Source: an uncultured Bacteroidales bacterium (GTDB lineage Bacteria > Bacteroidota > Bacteroidia > Bacteroidales > Paludibacteraceae). Taken from it: 64,000 nt of DNA. The notes beneath the pieces were generated by a model. The model saw only the letters and a list, made by a program, of their open reading frames with translations. It ran no database searches and was not told where the DNA came from. This document shows positions 53,704 through 61,651 of this stretch, one piece after another. The number at the start of each line of letters is the position of its first letter. Positions within the stretch are counted from its first letter, which is position 1. The position numbers and the translations under genes are program-made. The stretch is taken from positions 1-64,000 of the forward strand of contig CALUKG010000002.1 in the NCBI GenBank assembly GCA_944321155.1, given 5' to 3'.

Positions 53704-53751
53704 TTGTTCAAAATGCTATTAAAATGCTGGGAACATTGTCAAAATGCTATT
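53704..53751 (-). repeat. Phased AAAATGCT direct repeats upstream of the His-rich operon
   Basis: AAAATGCT at 53710, 53721 and 53741 on the plus strand (spacing 11 and 20 bp, near one and two helical turns); the first and third sit in the longer repeat caaaatgctatt. Placed about 85-130 bp upstream of the -7 element, they are candidate regulator sites. The remaining bases to 53885 contain small hairpins (ggcgga/tccgcc) and no gene. Confidence 0.4.
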
Positions 53752-53885
53752 GAAGAACGAGGCGGACTCCGCCGAGAAATGCAGCAGAGACCATGCCGAC
53801 ATGGTGCTGCAATGCTTCTCTTACACAATGTTTGTAAAATCGTCTTTTTTCTGGCAAAATGTCAGAGTGGATAGAAACGCCGCAG

Positions 53886-54695
53886 CTATTTCTTCATTTT
53901 CTGTTCAATGCGGATTTTTGCCTTGCGTTGTTCCTCTTTCAGCCTTGTCACATCCTTCATCACAATGGCGAAGTGGTAGCTTTCGCCGAGTGCCCTCCGT
54001 TCATTCTCAGAGAGATAGTAAATATAGCTGCTGCCGCCTTTGAGGGTTACTTTAATGCGGTCTTTCATGTGTTCGGAAATGAATTGGAGCAATGGCATTG
54101 CATCCTCATCATTTAGCAGCAAGGTTTCATAATGCATGCCGTCTGTTTCAAACTGGTGCACATCGCCCGGCACTGACGAAACGCTGATGTCGTTCGAGGT
54201 GAGTTCCACCATGTTATAGTTGATTTGCTTGCCTCCGCAGTAAGTGCTTTTCATCACCACCTTAGCACTTTCCGTGATGAAGGTTTGCAGATAGCACCGT
54301 GCAGCATTGCTTTCCGTGCGCAGCAGCTTGTTCACATATTGCCCCTCTTCCATGTATAGGGTGTCATGTTCAAACCGGAAATTCTTCGCCAGCGAGTCCT
54401 TTACATGTTCCATTTGTGGCAGCAGGCTGTCGCAATAGGCCAATGTGCGTTTGCTTTCAATCACCACAATGCTGTCAGACAGATGTTTTGCAATACGTCT
54501 CATCGGTACTTCACGCGGATAAAGAATATGCACACTGTCCAATTCGTTTTTAGCGGCATTCAGTTGGTTTTGGGCTATCAGTGCGCGTGCCTCTTGCAGG
54601 TGCAGGGCAGCTTTCTCCTCGTCACTCAGTTGGTTACATGCAGCAAATGCTACAATCAGAAGCAGTATGTAATGGAATTTGCTCTTCATAATCAA
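53886..54695 (-). CDS. Conserved lipoprotein with helical N-terminal region
   Basis: A 269-residue exported protein (start 54695 or the in-frame ATG two codons on). Signal and lipobox ILLLIVAFAACN place a lipid-modified Cys at about residue 20. The next 100 residues are helical and TPR-like (EEKAALHLQEARALIAQNQL), followed by a beta-containing domain (IKVTLKGGSSYIYYLSENERRALG) and a basic coiled C-terminus (RLKEEQRKAKIRIEQKMKK). Family not assigned. It has a near-perfect promoter at 54743-54774. Confidence 0.75.
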   Translation of the reverse strand: MIMKSKFHYILLLIVAFAACNQLSDEEKAALHLQEARALIAQNQLNAAKNELDSVHILYPREVPMRRIAKHLSDSIVVIESKRTLAYCDSLLPQMEHVKDSLAKNFRFEHDTLYMEEGQYVNKLLRTESNAARCYLQTFITESAKVVMKSTYCGGKQINYNMVELTSNDISVSSVPGDVHQFETDGMHYETLLLNDEDAMPLLQFISEHMKDRIKVTLKGGSSYIYYLSENERRALGESYHFAIVMKDVTRLKEEQRKAKIRIEQKMKK

Positions 54696-54742
54696 TATCC
54701 AGTTTAAAGCAGATACGTCGTTTGGTCTAATTCAAATCTATG

Positions 54743-54774
54743 CAAAGATACGATATATAGGCGGTTATGACAAA
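54743..54774 (-). promoter_or_regulatory. Promoter of the lipoprotein gene
   Basis: Minus strand: -33 TTTG (CAAA at 54771-54774) and -7 TATCTTTG (CAAAGATA at 54743-54750), 20-bp spacing. Confidence 0.8.
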
Positions 54775-54840
54775 TTATCCTTATCTTTGAATAAGATATG
54801 GACGGCTCGGCAGAATCCAATTATAAAACTGTGTTTTACA

Positions 54841-54872
54841 TTTGCTTCTGCACTCGCCTTTACCTATCTTTG
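54841..54872 (+). promoter_or_regulatory. Promoter of the SDR gene
   Basis: -33 TTTG at 54841-54844, -7 TATCTTTG at 54865-54872, 20-bp spacing. Decides for ATG 54897. Confidence 0.8.
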
Positions 54873-54896
54873 CCCTACTGCAAAATACAATGGTTT

Positions 54897-55652
54897 ATGG
54901 AAAATGGAAAATCTTCTCCCCGCCGGGTATTCATCACCGGTGGTGCCCATGGCATCGGCCGCAGTATCGTACAGGCATTTGCCGCTGCAGGCCATCAGGT
55001 CGCTTTTGTCGATAAGGATGCAGAGCGGGGTAGGTTGGTAGCTCAGGAAACAGGGGCCTTTTTCTATCAAGTGGATGTGGCGGATAAAGACGCTTTGGAA
55101 GTGGTTATGCATCAACTCTTCCAGCAATGGGGCGATATAGATATATTGGTCAATAATGTGGGCATCAGCAAGTTTACACCCATTGTAGAAACTAGTGTCG
55201 AGGAATTTGAACGCATCATCCGAGTAAACCTTACTACGGCTTTTATCACCTCACGCATGTTGGTGCTTCATCGTAACTCTTTGCCGCAGCCCAATCCCTT
55301 TGGTGGACGCATCATCAATATTTCCTCCACGCGCTATTTGCAGAGCGAACCCGGCACCGAGGCCTATTCGGCATCCAAAGGTGGTATTACATCTTTGACC
55401 CATGCCTTGGCTGCTTCCTTGGCCGATTTTCGTATTACGGTCAATTGCATCGCTCCCGGATGGATACACGTCAACGAGAACGAGCACATCCGTTCCCTTG
55501 ACAATGACTTCCATTTCTCTAAACGTGTCGGCTACCCCGAAGATATCGCACGGGCATGTCTTTTCCTTGCTAGAGAGGAAAATGACTTTATCAACGGTCA
55601 ATGTCTGGTAATCGATGGCGGCGCCACCAAAAAGATGTTCTATCCGGAATAA
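54897..55652 (+). CDS. Short-chain dehydrogenase/reductase
   Basis: A 251-residue NAD(P)-dependent oxidoreductase of unknown substrate. Classical SDR motifs: cofactor loop FITGGAHGIGRSIVQAF, Asp in FVDKD suggesting NAD preference, LVNNVGIS, and catalytic Ser in INISSTRY with Tyr/Lys in AYSASKGG; C-terminal ERI/NGQCLVIDGGA. The promoter at 54841-54872 lies inside the longer open frame from 54798, so ATG 54897 is used. GC-richer codons than the adjacent TonB receptor gene. Single-gene unit. Confidence 0.9.
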   Translation: MENGKSSPRRVFITGGAHGIGRSIVQAFAAAGHQVAFVDKDAERGRLVAQETGAFFYQVDVADKDALEVVMHQLFQQWGDIDILVNNVGISKFTPIVETSVEEFERIIRVNLTTAFITSRMLVLHRNSLPQPNPFGGRIINISSTRYLQSEPGTEAYSASKGGITSLTHALAASLADFRITVNCIAPGWIHVNENEHIRSLDNDFHFSKRVGYPEDIARACLFLAREENDFINGQCLVIDGGATKKMFYPE

Positions 55653-55734
55653 ATTTATGTTTTCTGAACGGGTTTGTGGAAATTCTTGATAACAGACAAA
55701 AAACGTTGAATTTTTAATATAGCAAACAAATCAT

Positions 55735-55769
55735 TGTAATATCTATGTAATATATGCCAGATACTTTTG
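55735..55769 (+). promoter_or_regulatory. Pho box plus -7 element of the phosphate-cluster TonB receptor
   Basis: TGTAATATCTATGTAAT (55735-55751; hexamers 11 bp apart) followed after exactly 10 bp by the -7 element TACTTTTG (55762-55769). No -33 TTTG is needed in PhoB-activated promoters. Same geometry as 58621-58655. Confidence 0.65.
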
Positions 55770-55790
55770 CTCTCAAAAATTATTCGTTTT

Positions 55791-58526
55791 ATGAGATGTT
55801 TAAGTATCTTGTGTTCAGTGCTTTTTATGGCTGTTTCGTTGTCTGCAGAGCCATTAGTTGGTGTGGTTGTAGATGGGCAGACTAATGAGTTGTTGGTCGG
55901 TGCAACTGTTTATTTGAAAGAAAATCCTTCTATAGGAACAACAACGGGTTTGGACGGTTCTTTTGTATTACCTGACGTTCCTAGTGACGCCTGTGTGGTA
56001 TGCAGCTATATTGGTTATTGCTCCAAAGAATTGCCTGTTAATAAGATGGGTAGTTCGTGTAATGTTGCGTTAGAACCGGCTTCAATGTCTTTAGGCGAAT
56101 TGTCTGTAGTAGCGAAGGCCGATCGTTCAACAGAACAAAATGCCCGTCATTTGGAAAAAGTGGCTCCTACTGTGCTCAACGTAATGAGTGCGCGTAGTAT
56201 AGAGGTTTCACCGGATATGAATGTTGCTGGTGTTTTGCAGCGTATGTCTGGAGTTACAATGGAAAAAGATGGTTCTGGCGACGGACAATATGCTATTCTT
56301 AGGGGAATGGATAAAAGATATAATTATACATTGGTCAATGGAGTCAAGATACCGAGCCCTGATAATAAGAATAGATATGTGGCATTGGATATGTTTCCTA
56401 GTGAATTGCTCGATCGCTTGGAAGTACATAAAGCTTTGACAGCAGATATGGAGGGAGATGCAACAGGAGGGGTAGTAAATATGGAAATGAAGGATGCCCC
56501 AGAACATTTTGTATTGAATGCTCATCTTGCTTCTGGTTTTAGTACAATGACATTGTCGGAAGGTATTACGCTGTATGAACGTAAGGGGCTGATGAATAAT
56601 GCTCCTCGTACTTTATATGGTAGTGATTATGCTGCAAGTATGGCAGACTTTACTATGTCTACAAGTACACTCAATCGTAGAAACGCTTTACCTGATATGA
56701 CTGCCGGACTTTCAATTGGACATCGTTTTTTGCATAATAAGTTTGGCATTATGGCAGCAGCCAGTTTTCATAATTATTATAAAGTGACCGATGGTTTTTT
56801 CTTTTCTGATGTAATGCCTCAATCAGAACAGACTGTTCGTCTCAGTAGTATGAAAAATCGTACCTATTTCGAACAGTTGATGGAATATGGGGCACATCTG
56901 AAGTTGGATTACCGAATTTCTTCACGTCATGATATCTCATGGTATGGGGCTTTTGTAGGAACAGGTAGTTGGCAATTGAGAGATACGGAAGAGACGGATT
57001 TGTCTTTGAATTACAATCCTCAAAAAGGGAATGCAACCATATATTATGAAACGCGTTCAAGGTATACCGAGCAACATATATTTAATTCAACATTGCAAGG
57101 TAAACATGAATGGCTGGAAGGCTTTTCTACTGATTGGTCGGTTGTCTATTCTTTGGCAGGGCAAGACAGACCGGATAACACATACATCACTTTGGAAAAC
57201 AATAGGCAAAACAACGTTGATTACATAACGGCTGATTATTCCGAAAGACGTTGGGAGAGAAATGATGATCGGGACTGGACTGCTTATTTGAATGTGAAAT
57301 ATGGGACAAACATAGCAGAAAACCATTTCTTAGAGTTGAAAGTTGGCGGTTTATATCGCAATAAGGTACGTCACAACAATTATGTTTCTTATAACTTTCT
57401 TCCATCTGGAGTGTCACGTCCTGTAATGGGACAGGATTTTAATTCTTTGAATGAAATAGAATGGAGAGTAAGTACACCTAAAGGTAGTGTGGGCCCGCTT
57501 AATTATAATGCAGGAGAAAATATAGGCGCTGCTTATTTGATGGGAACATATACCTATGACCAAATCAGGCTGATTGCAGGAATTAGGGCTGAGCATACTG
57601 ACCAACATTACTATGTTTATTATCCAAAAGCAGGTGATTCACCTAATGGAGGACAGATATATTGGGACTTTTTGCCCTCTGTACATATGAAATATTCACC
57701 GATAAAAGATATGAATATCCGTGCCGATTATTTCCGTTCCATTAATCGTCCGGGCTTCTTTGAGATTGTACCTTATTCTATTATTTATGAAGATTATATG
57801 GAATTTGGAAACAAAGACCTTAAGCGGGCTGAAATTGATAATGTGGATATACGTTGGGAGTGGTTCCCAAAAGCTACAGAGCAGCTTATGGTCGGGTTGT
57901 TTTATAAGCATATCAAGAATCCAATAGAATACGCATATTATACTGTCAACAATCGTCAGTTTGGATATGGGCCGGCCAATTTAGGTACAGCTCAAAATGT
58001 TGGGGTGGAGGTGGATTTGACCAAATATTTCAGAAATTTCGGAATTAAGGCTAACTATACATATACGCATTCTGAAATAACTACTCCAAAGACACTTTAT
58101 GAATATGATTCGGAAGGTAATTTGCATCGTACAGAAAAGGATCAGACACGACCATTGGTAGGACAAGCTCCGCATGTTGCCAATTTGGCGTTATTGTATA
58201 AGGATACAAAATATGGATGGGATGCCCAATTGGCAGGTGCCTATACCAGTGAAAAAATTGCCATTGCATCACATTATTACAATTCAGACTATTGGGATGG
58301 AGATTATTTCTCTTTGGATGCATCAGTAAGCAAATCTTTTAAATGTGGATTGGTTATTTTCTTTAAGGGAAGCAATTTGCTGAATACAAAATATGTCAGA
58401 TATATTAAAACGGTTAATTCCTACAATGCGGAATTTCCGTATCAGAATGTAGATTCAGGTAAAACGTTGATTAAAGAGAATCGTTCAGGACAGTCGTTCT
58501 TGTTTGGATTACGTTTTAAGATGTGA
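55791..58526 (+). CDS. TonB-dependent receptor (phosphate-cluster)
   Basis: A 911-residue outer-membrane receptor. Signal peptide (CLSILCSVLFMAVSLSA), carboxypeptidase-regulatory-like domain (LVGVVVDGQTNELLVGATVY, to about residue 105), plug domain (VAGVLQRMSGVTMEKDGSG, YNYTLVNGVKIPSP, VEVHKALTADMEGDATGG type) and a long barrel ending GQSFLFGLRFKM. The plug is of the Caulobacter-type TonB receptor class. No SusD partner. With the Pho box upstream and a phosphatase downstream, a phosphorylated ligand is inferred. ATG 55791 chosen because the -7 element covers the TTG at 55767. Confidence 0.88.
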   Translation: MRCLSILCSVLFMAVSLSAEPLVGVVVDGQTNELLVGATVYLKENPSIGTTTGLDGSFVLPDVPSDACVVCSYIGYCSKELPVNKMGSSCNVALEPASMSLGELSVVAKADRSTEQNARHLEKVAPTVLNVMSARSIEVSPDMNVAGVLQRMSGVTMEKDGSGDGQYAILRGMDKRYNYTLVNGVKIPSPDNKNRYVALDMFPSELLDRLEVHKALTADMEGDATGGVVNMEMKDAPEHFVLNAHLASGFSTMTLSEGITLYERKGLMNNAPRTLYGSDYAASMADFTMSTSTLNRRNALPDMTAGLSIGHRFLHNKFGIMAAASFHNYYKVTDGFFFSDVMPQSEQTVRLSSMKNRTYFEQLMEYGAHLKLDYRISSRHDISWYGAFVGTGSWQLRDTEETDLSLNYNPQKGNATIYYETRSRYTEQHIFNSTLQGKHEWLEGFSTDWSVVYSLAGQDRPDNTYITLENNRQNNVDYITADYSERRWERNDDRDWTAYLNVKYGTNIAENHFLELKVGGLYRNKVRHNNYVSYNFLPSGVSRPVMGQDFNSLNEIEWRVSTPKGSVGPLNYNAGENIGAAYLMGTYTYDQIRLIAGIRAEHTDQHYYVYYPKAGDSPNGGQIYWDFLPSVHMKYSPIKDMNIRADYFRSINRPGFFEIVPYSIIYEDYMEFGNKDLKRAEIDNVDIRWEWFPKATEQLMVGLFYKHIKNPIEYAYYTVNNRQFGYGPANLGTAQNVGVEVDLTKYFRNFGIKANYTYTHSEITTPKTLYEYDSEGNLHRTEKDQTRPLVGQAPHVANLALLYKDTKYGWDAQLAGAYTSEKIAIASHYYNSDYWDGDYFSLDASVSKSFKCGLVIFFKGSNLLNTKYVRYIKTVNSYNAEFPYQNVDSGKTLIKENRSGQSFLFGLRFKM

Positions 58527-58620
58527 ATTGCATAATAGTATAGAATGTCAGAGAGGAAGGTTGGTTATCGTATTTTGTTCATTGTTTTATAGTAATAATG
58601 CAATAGAAACAGAACCTTTT

Positions 58621-58655
58621 TGTAATAATTATGTAATGTGTGCGGAATACTTTTA
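58621..58655 (+). promoter_or_regulatory. Pho box plus -7 element of the beta-helix lipoprotein gene
   Basis: TGTAATAATTATGTAAT (58621-58637; 11-bp period), then 10 bp, then TACTTTTA (58648-58655). Nearly identical in layout and sequence to 55735-55769. Confidence 0.65.
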
Positions 58656-58676
58656 CACCCGAAATCATAAATAATT

Positions 58677-59996
58677 ATGCATATGAGAACATTAATTCAA
58701 TCTATTTGTGCTGCAGCTTGTGCTGCATTTATTTTTACGGCTTGCGAACCTGTTAATACGCCTAATCCTACTCCGGATTTAGATGGTGATGAAACGGTTA
58801 TGAAGTTGCAGGGGACGAAAATAGAGTGGCCTGCTGATACGACAGTGATACTTGACCGCCATTTGGAAATAGGAGTTGATCAGTCTTTATACATACATGA
58901 AGGGGCAACTGTTATTGCCGATAATGCTGAACTTAAACCGGAGATTGTGGTTTTAGGTAATCTTTACGTTTTAGGAACAGAGAAAAAACCAGTAACATTT
59001 ACAGTGGAGGAGTCTTCACGTGCTAATCGTTTTTCCCGTAATTGGGGGGGAATTATTTGCGGATATGATAGCAAGGAAGTGGTACTCGAGAATGCTATTA
59101 TTGAATATGGAGGTGCACAGACTACTGAAGAGTCTTTGTCTTTCCGTCACAAATTATTTAAAACTGAAACCGGCGAGGGAGTTCCTGCATTCCATTTCTG
59201 CAATCCACAAGGCCAATTTGTTATCGTAAATTGTACTTTCAGATATAATGCAGAAGACCATACTTACATTACTGGTGGAAAGTCCATAATGATGAATAAC
59301 CGTTTTATTTGTAATGGTTTTGATGGAGGAGAAGCCATAAACTACAAATCTGAATGTTTGGCCGATATTGCCAATAACCTAATCTATGATGCGAACACTA
59401 ATGGTTTCAAATTAAGTAATGGTGGTTTTGTTAATGTACAGTCACATTTGATTTGTTATAACAATACTATGGTTAATTGTGGATGGCGTCGCCCGAAAGT
59501 GAAAGGAGGATGCATTTGGTTGGAGGATAATATTTGGGTTGAACTTTATAATAATCTGATGTATGACTGTCGTTGGGGACTGAAAGAAAGTGTTGAAGAG
59601 CCAATGGACCAGAAATCTGTAATAACTCCAAACTATTATTTTGCATCAACGCAAACTGGCTGGGAACAAATGCAACCAACTGAAGATGAAGAAGAGGGTA
59701 TCCGCAATGGAGCAGACGATATAATGAGTGAAAAGCCGGGAGATAAGGATCCTCTTTTTGCAAATTATACGCAACAGGAAAATGTAAATGTCAATGTAGG
59801 TGCTAATGAAGGGGATATCCCTCAGGAATGGAACGATGCATGGGACTTCTCTTTAAAGGCTGGTTCTCCTGCAGCACAAGGTGGAAAAACCGATTTTACA
59901 CGTCATTATGGCACTAAGGGCCTTACTTTTGCAACAGGAAAAACATATGCCTCACCCGAACCGGCTGAATATTTTGGCGCTTTTGGAGTGAAATAA
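58677..59996 (+). CDS. Right-handed beta-helix lipoprotein
   Basis: A 439-residue exported protein; lipobox FIFTAC with Cys23 makes it a likely surface lipoprotein. After a Pro/Thr linker (PVNTPNPTPD), repeated short strands (SLYIHEGATVIADNAELKPE, IVVLGNLYVLG, VVLENAIIEYGG, FVIVNCTFRYN, MMNNRFICNGF, ANNLIYDANTNGF, CYNNTMVNCG, LYNNLMYDCRWG) form a parallel beta-helix of about 300 residues. Such folds bind or cleave polysaccharides; no catalytic site is obvious. Own Pho-box promoter. Start 58677 or the ATG two codons later. Confidence 0.78.
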   Translation: MHMRTLIQSICAAACAAFIFTACEPVNTPNPTPDLDGDETVMKLQGTKIEWPADTTVILDRHLEIGVDQSLYIHEGATVIADNAELKPEIVVLGNLYVLGTEKKPVTFTVEESSRANRFSRNWGGIICGYDSKEVVLENAIIEYGGAQTTEESLSFRHKLFKTETGEGVPAFHFCNPQGQFVIVNCTFRYNAEDHTYITGGKSIMMNNRFICNGFDGGEAINYKSECLADIANNLIYDANTNGFKLSNGGFVNVQSHLICYNNTMVNCGWRRPKVKGGCIWLEDNIWVELYNNLMYDCRWGLKESVEEPMDQKSVITPNYYFASTQTGWEQMQPTEDEEEGIRNGADDIMSEKPGDKDPLFANYTQQENVNVNVGANEGDIPQEWNDAWDFSLKAGSPAAQGGKTDFTRHYGTKGLTFATGKTYASPEPAEYFGAFGVK

Positions 59997-60018
59997 TAAA
60001 ATAGGACAATGAATAGAG

Positions 60019-60059
60019 GCACTTTTACCGTTTTGCCATATGTAAAGCGGTAAAAGTGT
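60019..60059 (+). promoter_or_regulatory. Hairpin between beta-helix and phosphatase genes
   Basis: acttttaccg (60021-60030) / cggtaaaagt (60048-60057), 10-bp perfect stem, 17-nt loop, no T run afterwards. Likely an mRNA processing, stability or partial termination element in the operon. Confidence 0.5.
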
Positions 60060-60077
60060 CGTTAAATAATTATCGAA

Positions 60078-61016
60078 ATGAAAAGATTTTTTTTAATGGT
60101 TGTTTTGCCGTTATTGGCAATTGGTGCATTGGCACAGATACAGGTTCCTCAGTTGAACGAAGATACATGTTTTACTTTTCTTTTGGCAAATGACTTGGGG
60201 AGAAATGGTTATTATGATCAGAAACCAATTGCAGAGTTAATGGGTGAATTGGCTGCAGAAATTGATGTTGAGTTTGTGGCAGCTGCTGGTGATGTTCATC
60301 ATTTTGAAGGGATTGTCAGTACACAGGATCCGTTGTGGCTCACGAATTATGAGCAGGTCTATAGCCACCCTGAGTTGATGATTCCCTGGTATCCGATTTT
60401 AGGAAACCATGAATATAGAGGTAATACTCACGCCGTTATTGATTATAGTAAAGTAAGTCGTCGTTGGGAGATGCCTGCCCGTTATTATACAAAGGAATTT
60501 AATGTCAATGGAAAAGAGTCGGTTCTACTTGTTTTTATTGATACTCCACCGTTAATAGACAAATATAGGGAAGACATAGAGCAATATCCTGATGCGGCTA
60601 AGCAGAACATGAAAAAACAGTTGAACTGGTTAGACAAGGTTTTAGCGGGAAGTAATGCAAAGTGGAAAATTGTTATCGGTCATCATCCTGTTTTTGCAGA
60701 GTCAAGCAAAAGTGAACATGAAAGAACCGATCTTCAGAAACGTATTCTGCCGATTATGGAAAAATACAGAGTAGATGCTTATTTGTGTGGACATATTCAT
60801 AACTTCCAGCATATTAAGCCACAGTCTTCGTCCATTGATTTTTTGGTAAATTCTTCTGCTTCTTTGGCACGTAAGGTTAAGCCGATAGAAGGAACTCGTT
60901 TTTGTAGTGGTGATACTGGATTTACTGTAGTTTCACTTTCTGACAATGCATTGACATTTTTCTTGATGAATGTGCAAGGGCAGATAATTTATTCATACAC
61001 TCGTACGAAAGAGTAG
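60078..61016 (+). CDS. Metallophosphoesterase, purple-acid-phosphatase (ACP5) like
   Basis: A 312-residue exported enzyme (signal FFLMVVLPLLAIGALAQ). The calcineurin-like metal motifs are in order: D39-L-G in ANDLGRNG, GDVHH (71-75), GNHE (109-112), IGHHPVF and GHIHNFQH. The layout (N-terminal DxG, short spacing, SGDTGFTVV near the end) resembles tartrate-resistant acid phosphatase. The GDxxY tyrosine that gives purple enzymes their Fe3+ charge-transfer colour is replaced by His75. A periplasmic phosphomonoesterase role fits the upstream Pho boxes. No own promoter seen. Confidence 0.85.
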   Translation: MKRFFLMVVLPLLAIGALAQIQVPQLNEDTCFTFLLANDLGRNGYYDQKPIAELMGELAAEIDVEFVAAAGDVHHFEGIVSTQDPLWLTNYEQVYSHPELMIPWYPILGNHEYRGNTHAVIDYSKVSRRWEMPARYYTKEFNVNGKESVLLVFIDTPPLIDKYREDIEQYPDAAKQNMKKQLNWLDKVLAGSNAKWKIVIGHHPVFAESSKSEHERTDLQKRILPIMEKYRVDAYLCGHIHNFQHIKPQSSSIDFLVNSSASLARKVKPIEGTRFCSGDTGFTVVSLSDNALTFFLMNVQGQIIYSYTRTKE

Positions 61017-61031
61017 GTTTGGGGATGAAAT

Positions 61032-61064
61032 AAAATGGGAGGTACGGTTCGTGCCTCCCATTTT
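61032..61064. terminator. Bidirectional terminator
   Basis: aaaatgggagg (61032-61042) / cctcccatttt (61054-61064), with additional inner pairing, between the phosphoesterase (plus) and tatD-like gene (minus). Confidence 0.88.
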
Positions 61065-61100
61065 AATCTATAGAATTATGACCTTATTGTTTCTGATTCA

Positions 61101-61649
61101 TTAATAGTCCTCATCCGTTTCAAAGAAATAGTCAGCTGCAGGGAGTTTCTGTAGCAGTTCGTCTTTGCGTTTGTAGTTGATGGAGAGTTTGAATCCCAGT
61201 TTCAACAGTTGGGAGGCAAGTTGGTTGTTGCCGCAAAATCCGTGAATAATCCACAGGCATTTTTCGTTTTTCTTGTGGTGTTTCTTGTAGAGCGCAATCA
61301 ACTCGTCCCACGCCTTTACACAGTGGATAATCAGATGTTTGCCGTGTGTAAGTGCCAATTCAATTTGTGGCTCAAATAGGGTCATCTGCCTTTCCATGTC
61401 AGCAGTGGCGTTTTTGTCAAGCCCACATTCACCAATGGCCCACAGGCGTGGGTCATTGGCGGCTGAGGCTATAAGGTCAAGTGCAGGCGTCAGATGTGCA
61501 TCCCATGGATGTATTCCGGCCGAGAAATAGCCTTGGGCATTCCCCTCTAACCAGGCAGGCAGTTCGTCCATTGTCAGATTTCTCACCGAACATCTCGTGT
61601 CTGCCTTCGGGTTGTGTGTGTGCACATCACTGATGCCGTCACAGCTCAT
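61101..61649 (-). CDS. TatD family metal-dependent hydrolase, C-terminally short
   Basis: A 182-residue TIM-barrel hydrolase (putative 3'-5' exonuclease or deacylase). Metal ligands: DVHTHNP (HxH), IGECGLD (Glu), LIIHCVKAWDEL (His), WIIHGFCGN (His) and ETDED (Asp). The chain stops right after ETDEDY, where family members usually continue about 30 residues (SIxxxY ... helix). All ligands are kept, but the final helix is missing. It starts 2 bp after the OPT transporter stop on the same strand. Confidence 0.82.
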   Translation of the reverse strand: MSCDGISDVHTHNPKADTRCSVRNLTMDELPAWLEGNAQGYFSAGIHPWDAHLTPALDLIASAANDPRLWAIGECGLDKNATADMERQMTLFEPQIELALTHGKHLIIHCVKAWDELIALYKKHHKKNEKCLWIIHGFCGNNQLASQLLKLGFKLSINYKRKDELLQKLPAADYFFETDEDY

Positions 61650-61651
61650 GC

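Noticed and set aside
53483-54116. Several short plus-strand frames opposite the His-rich and lipoprotein genes
   Set aside because: They overlap each other and the minus-strand genes, show no domain, and lack a plus-strand promoter; the area is better read as regulatory sequence.
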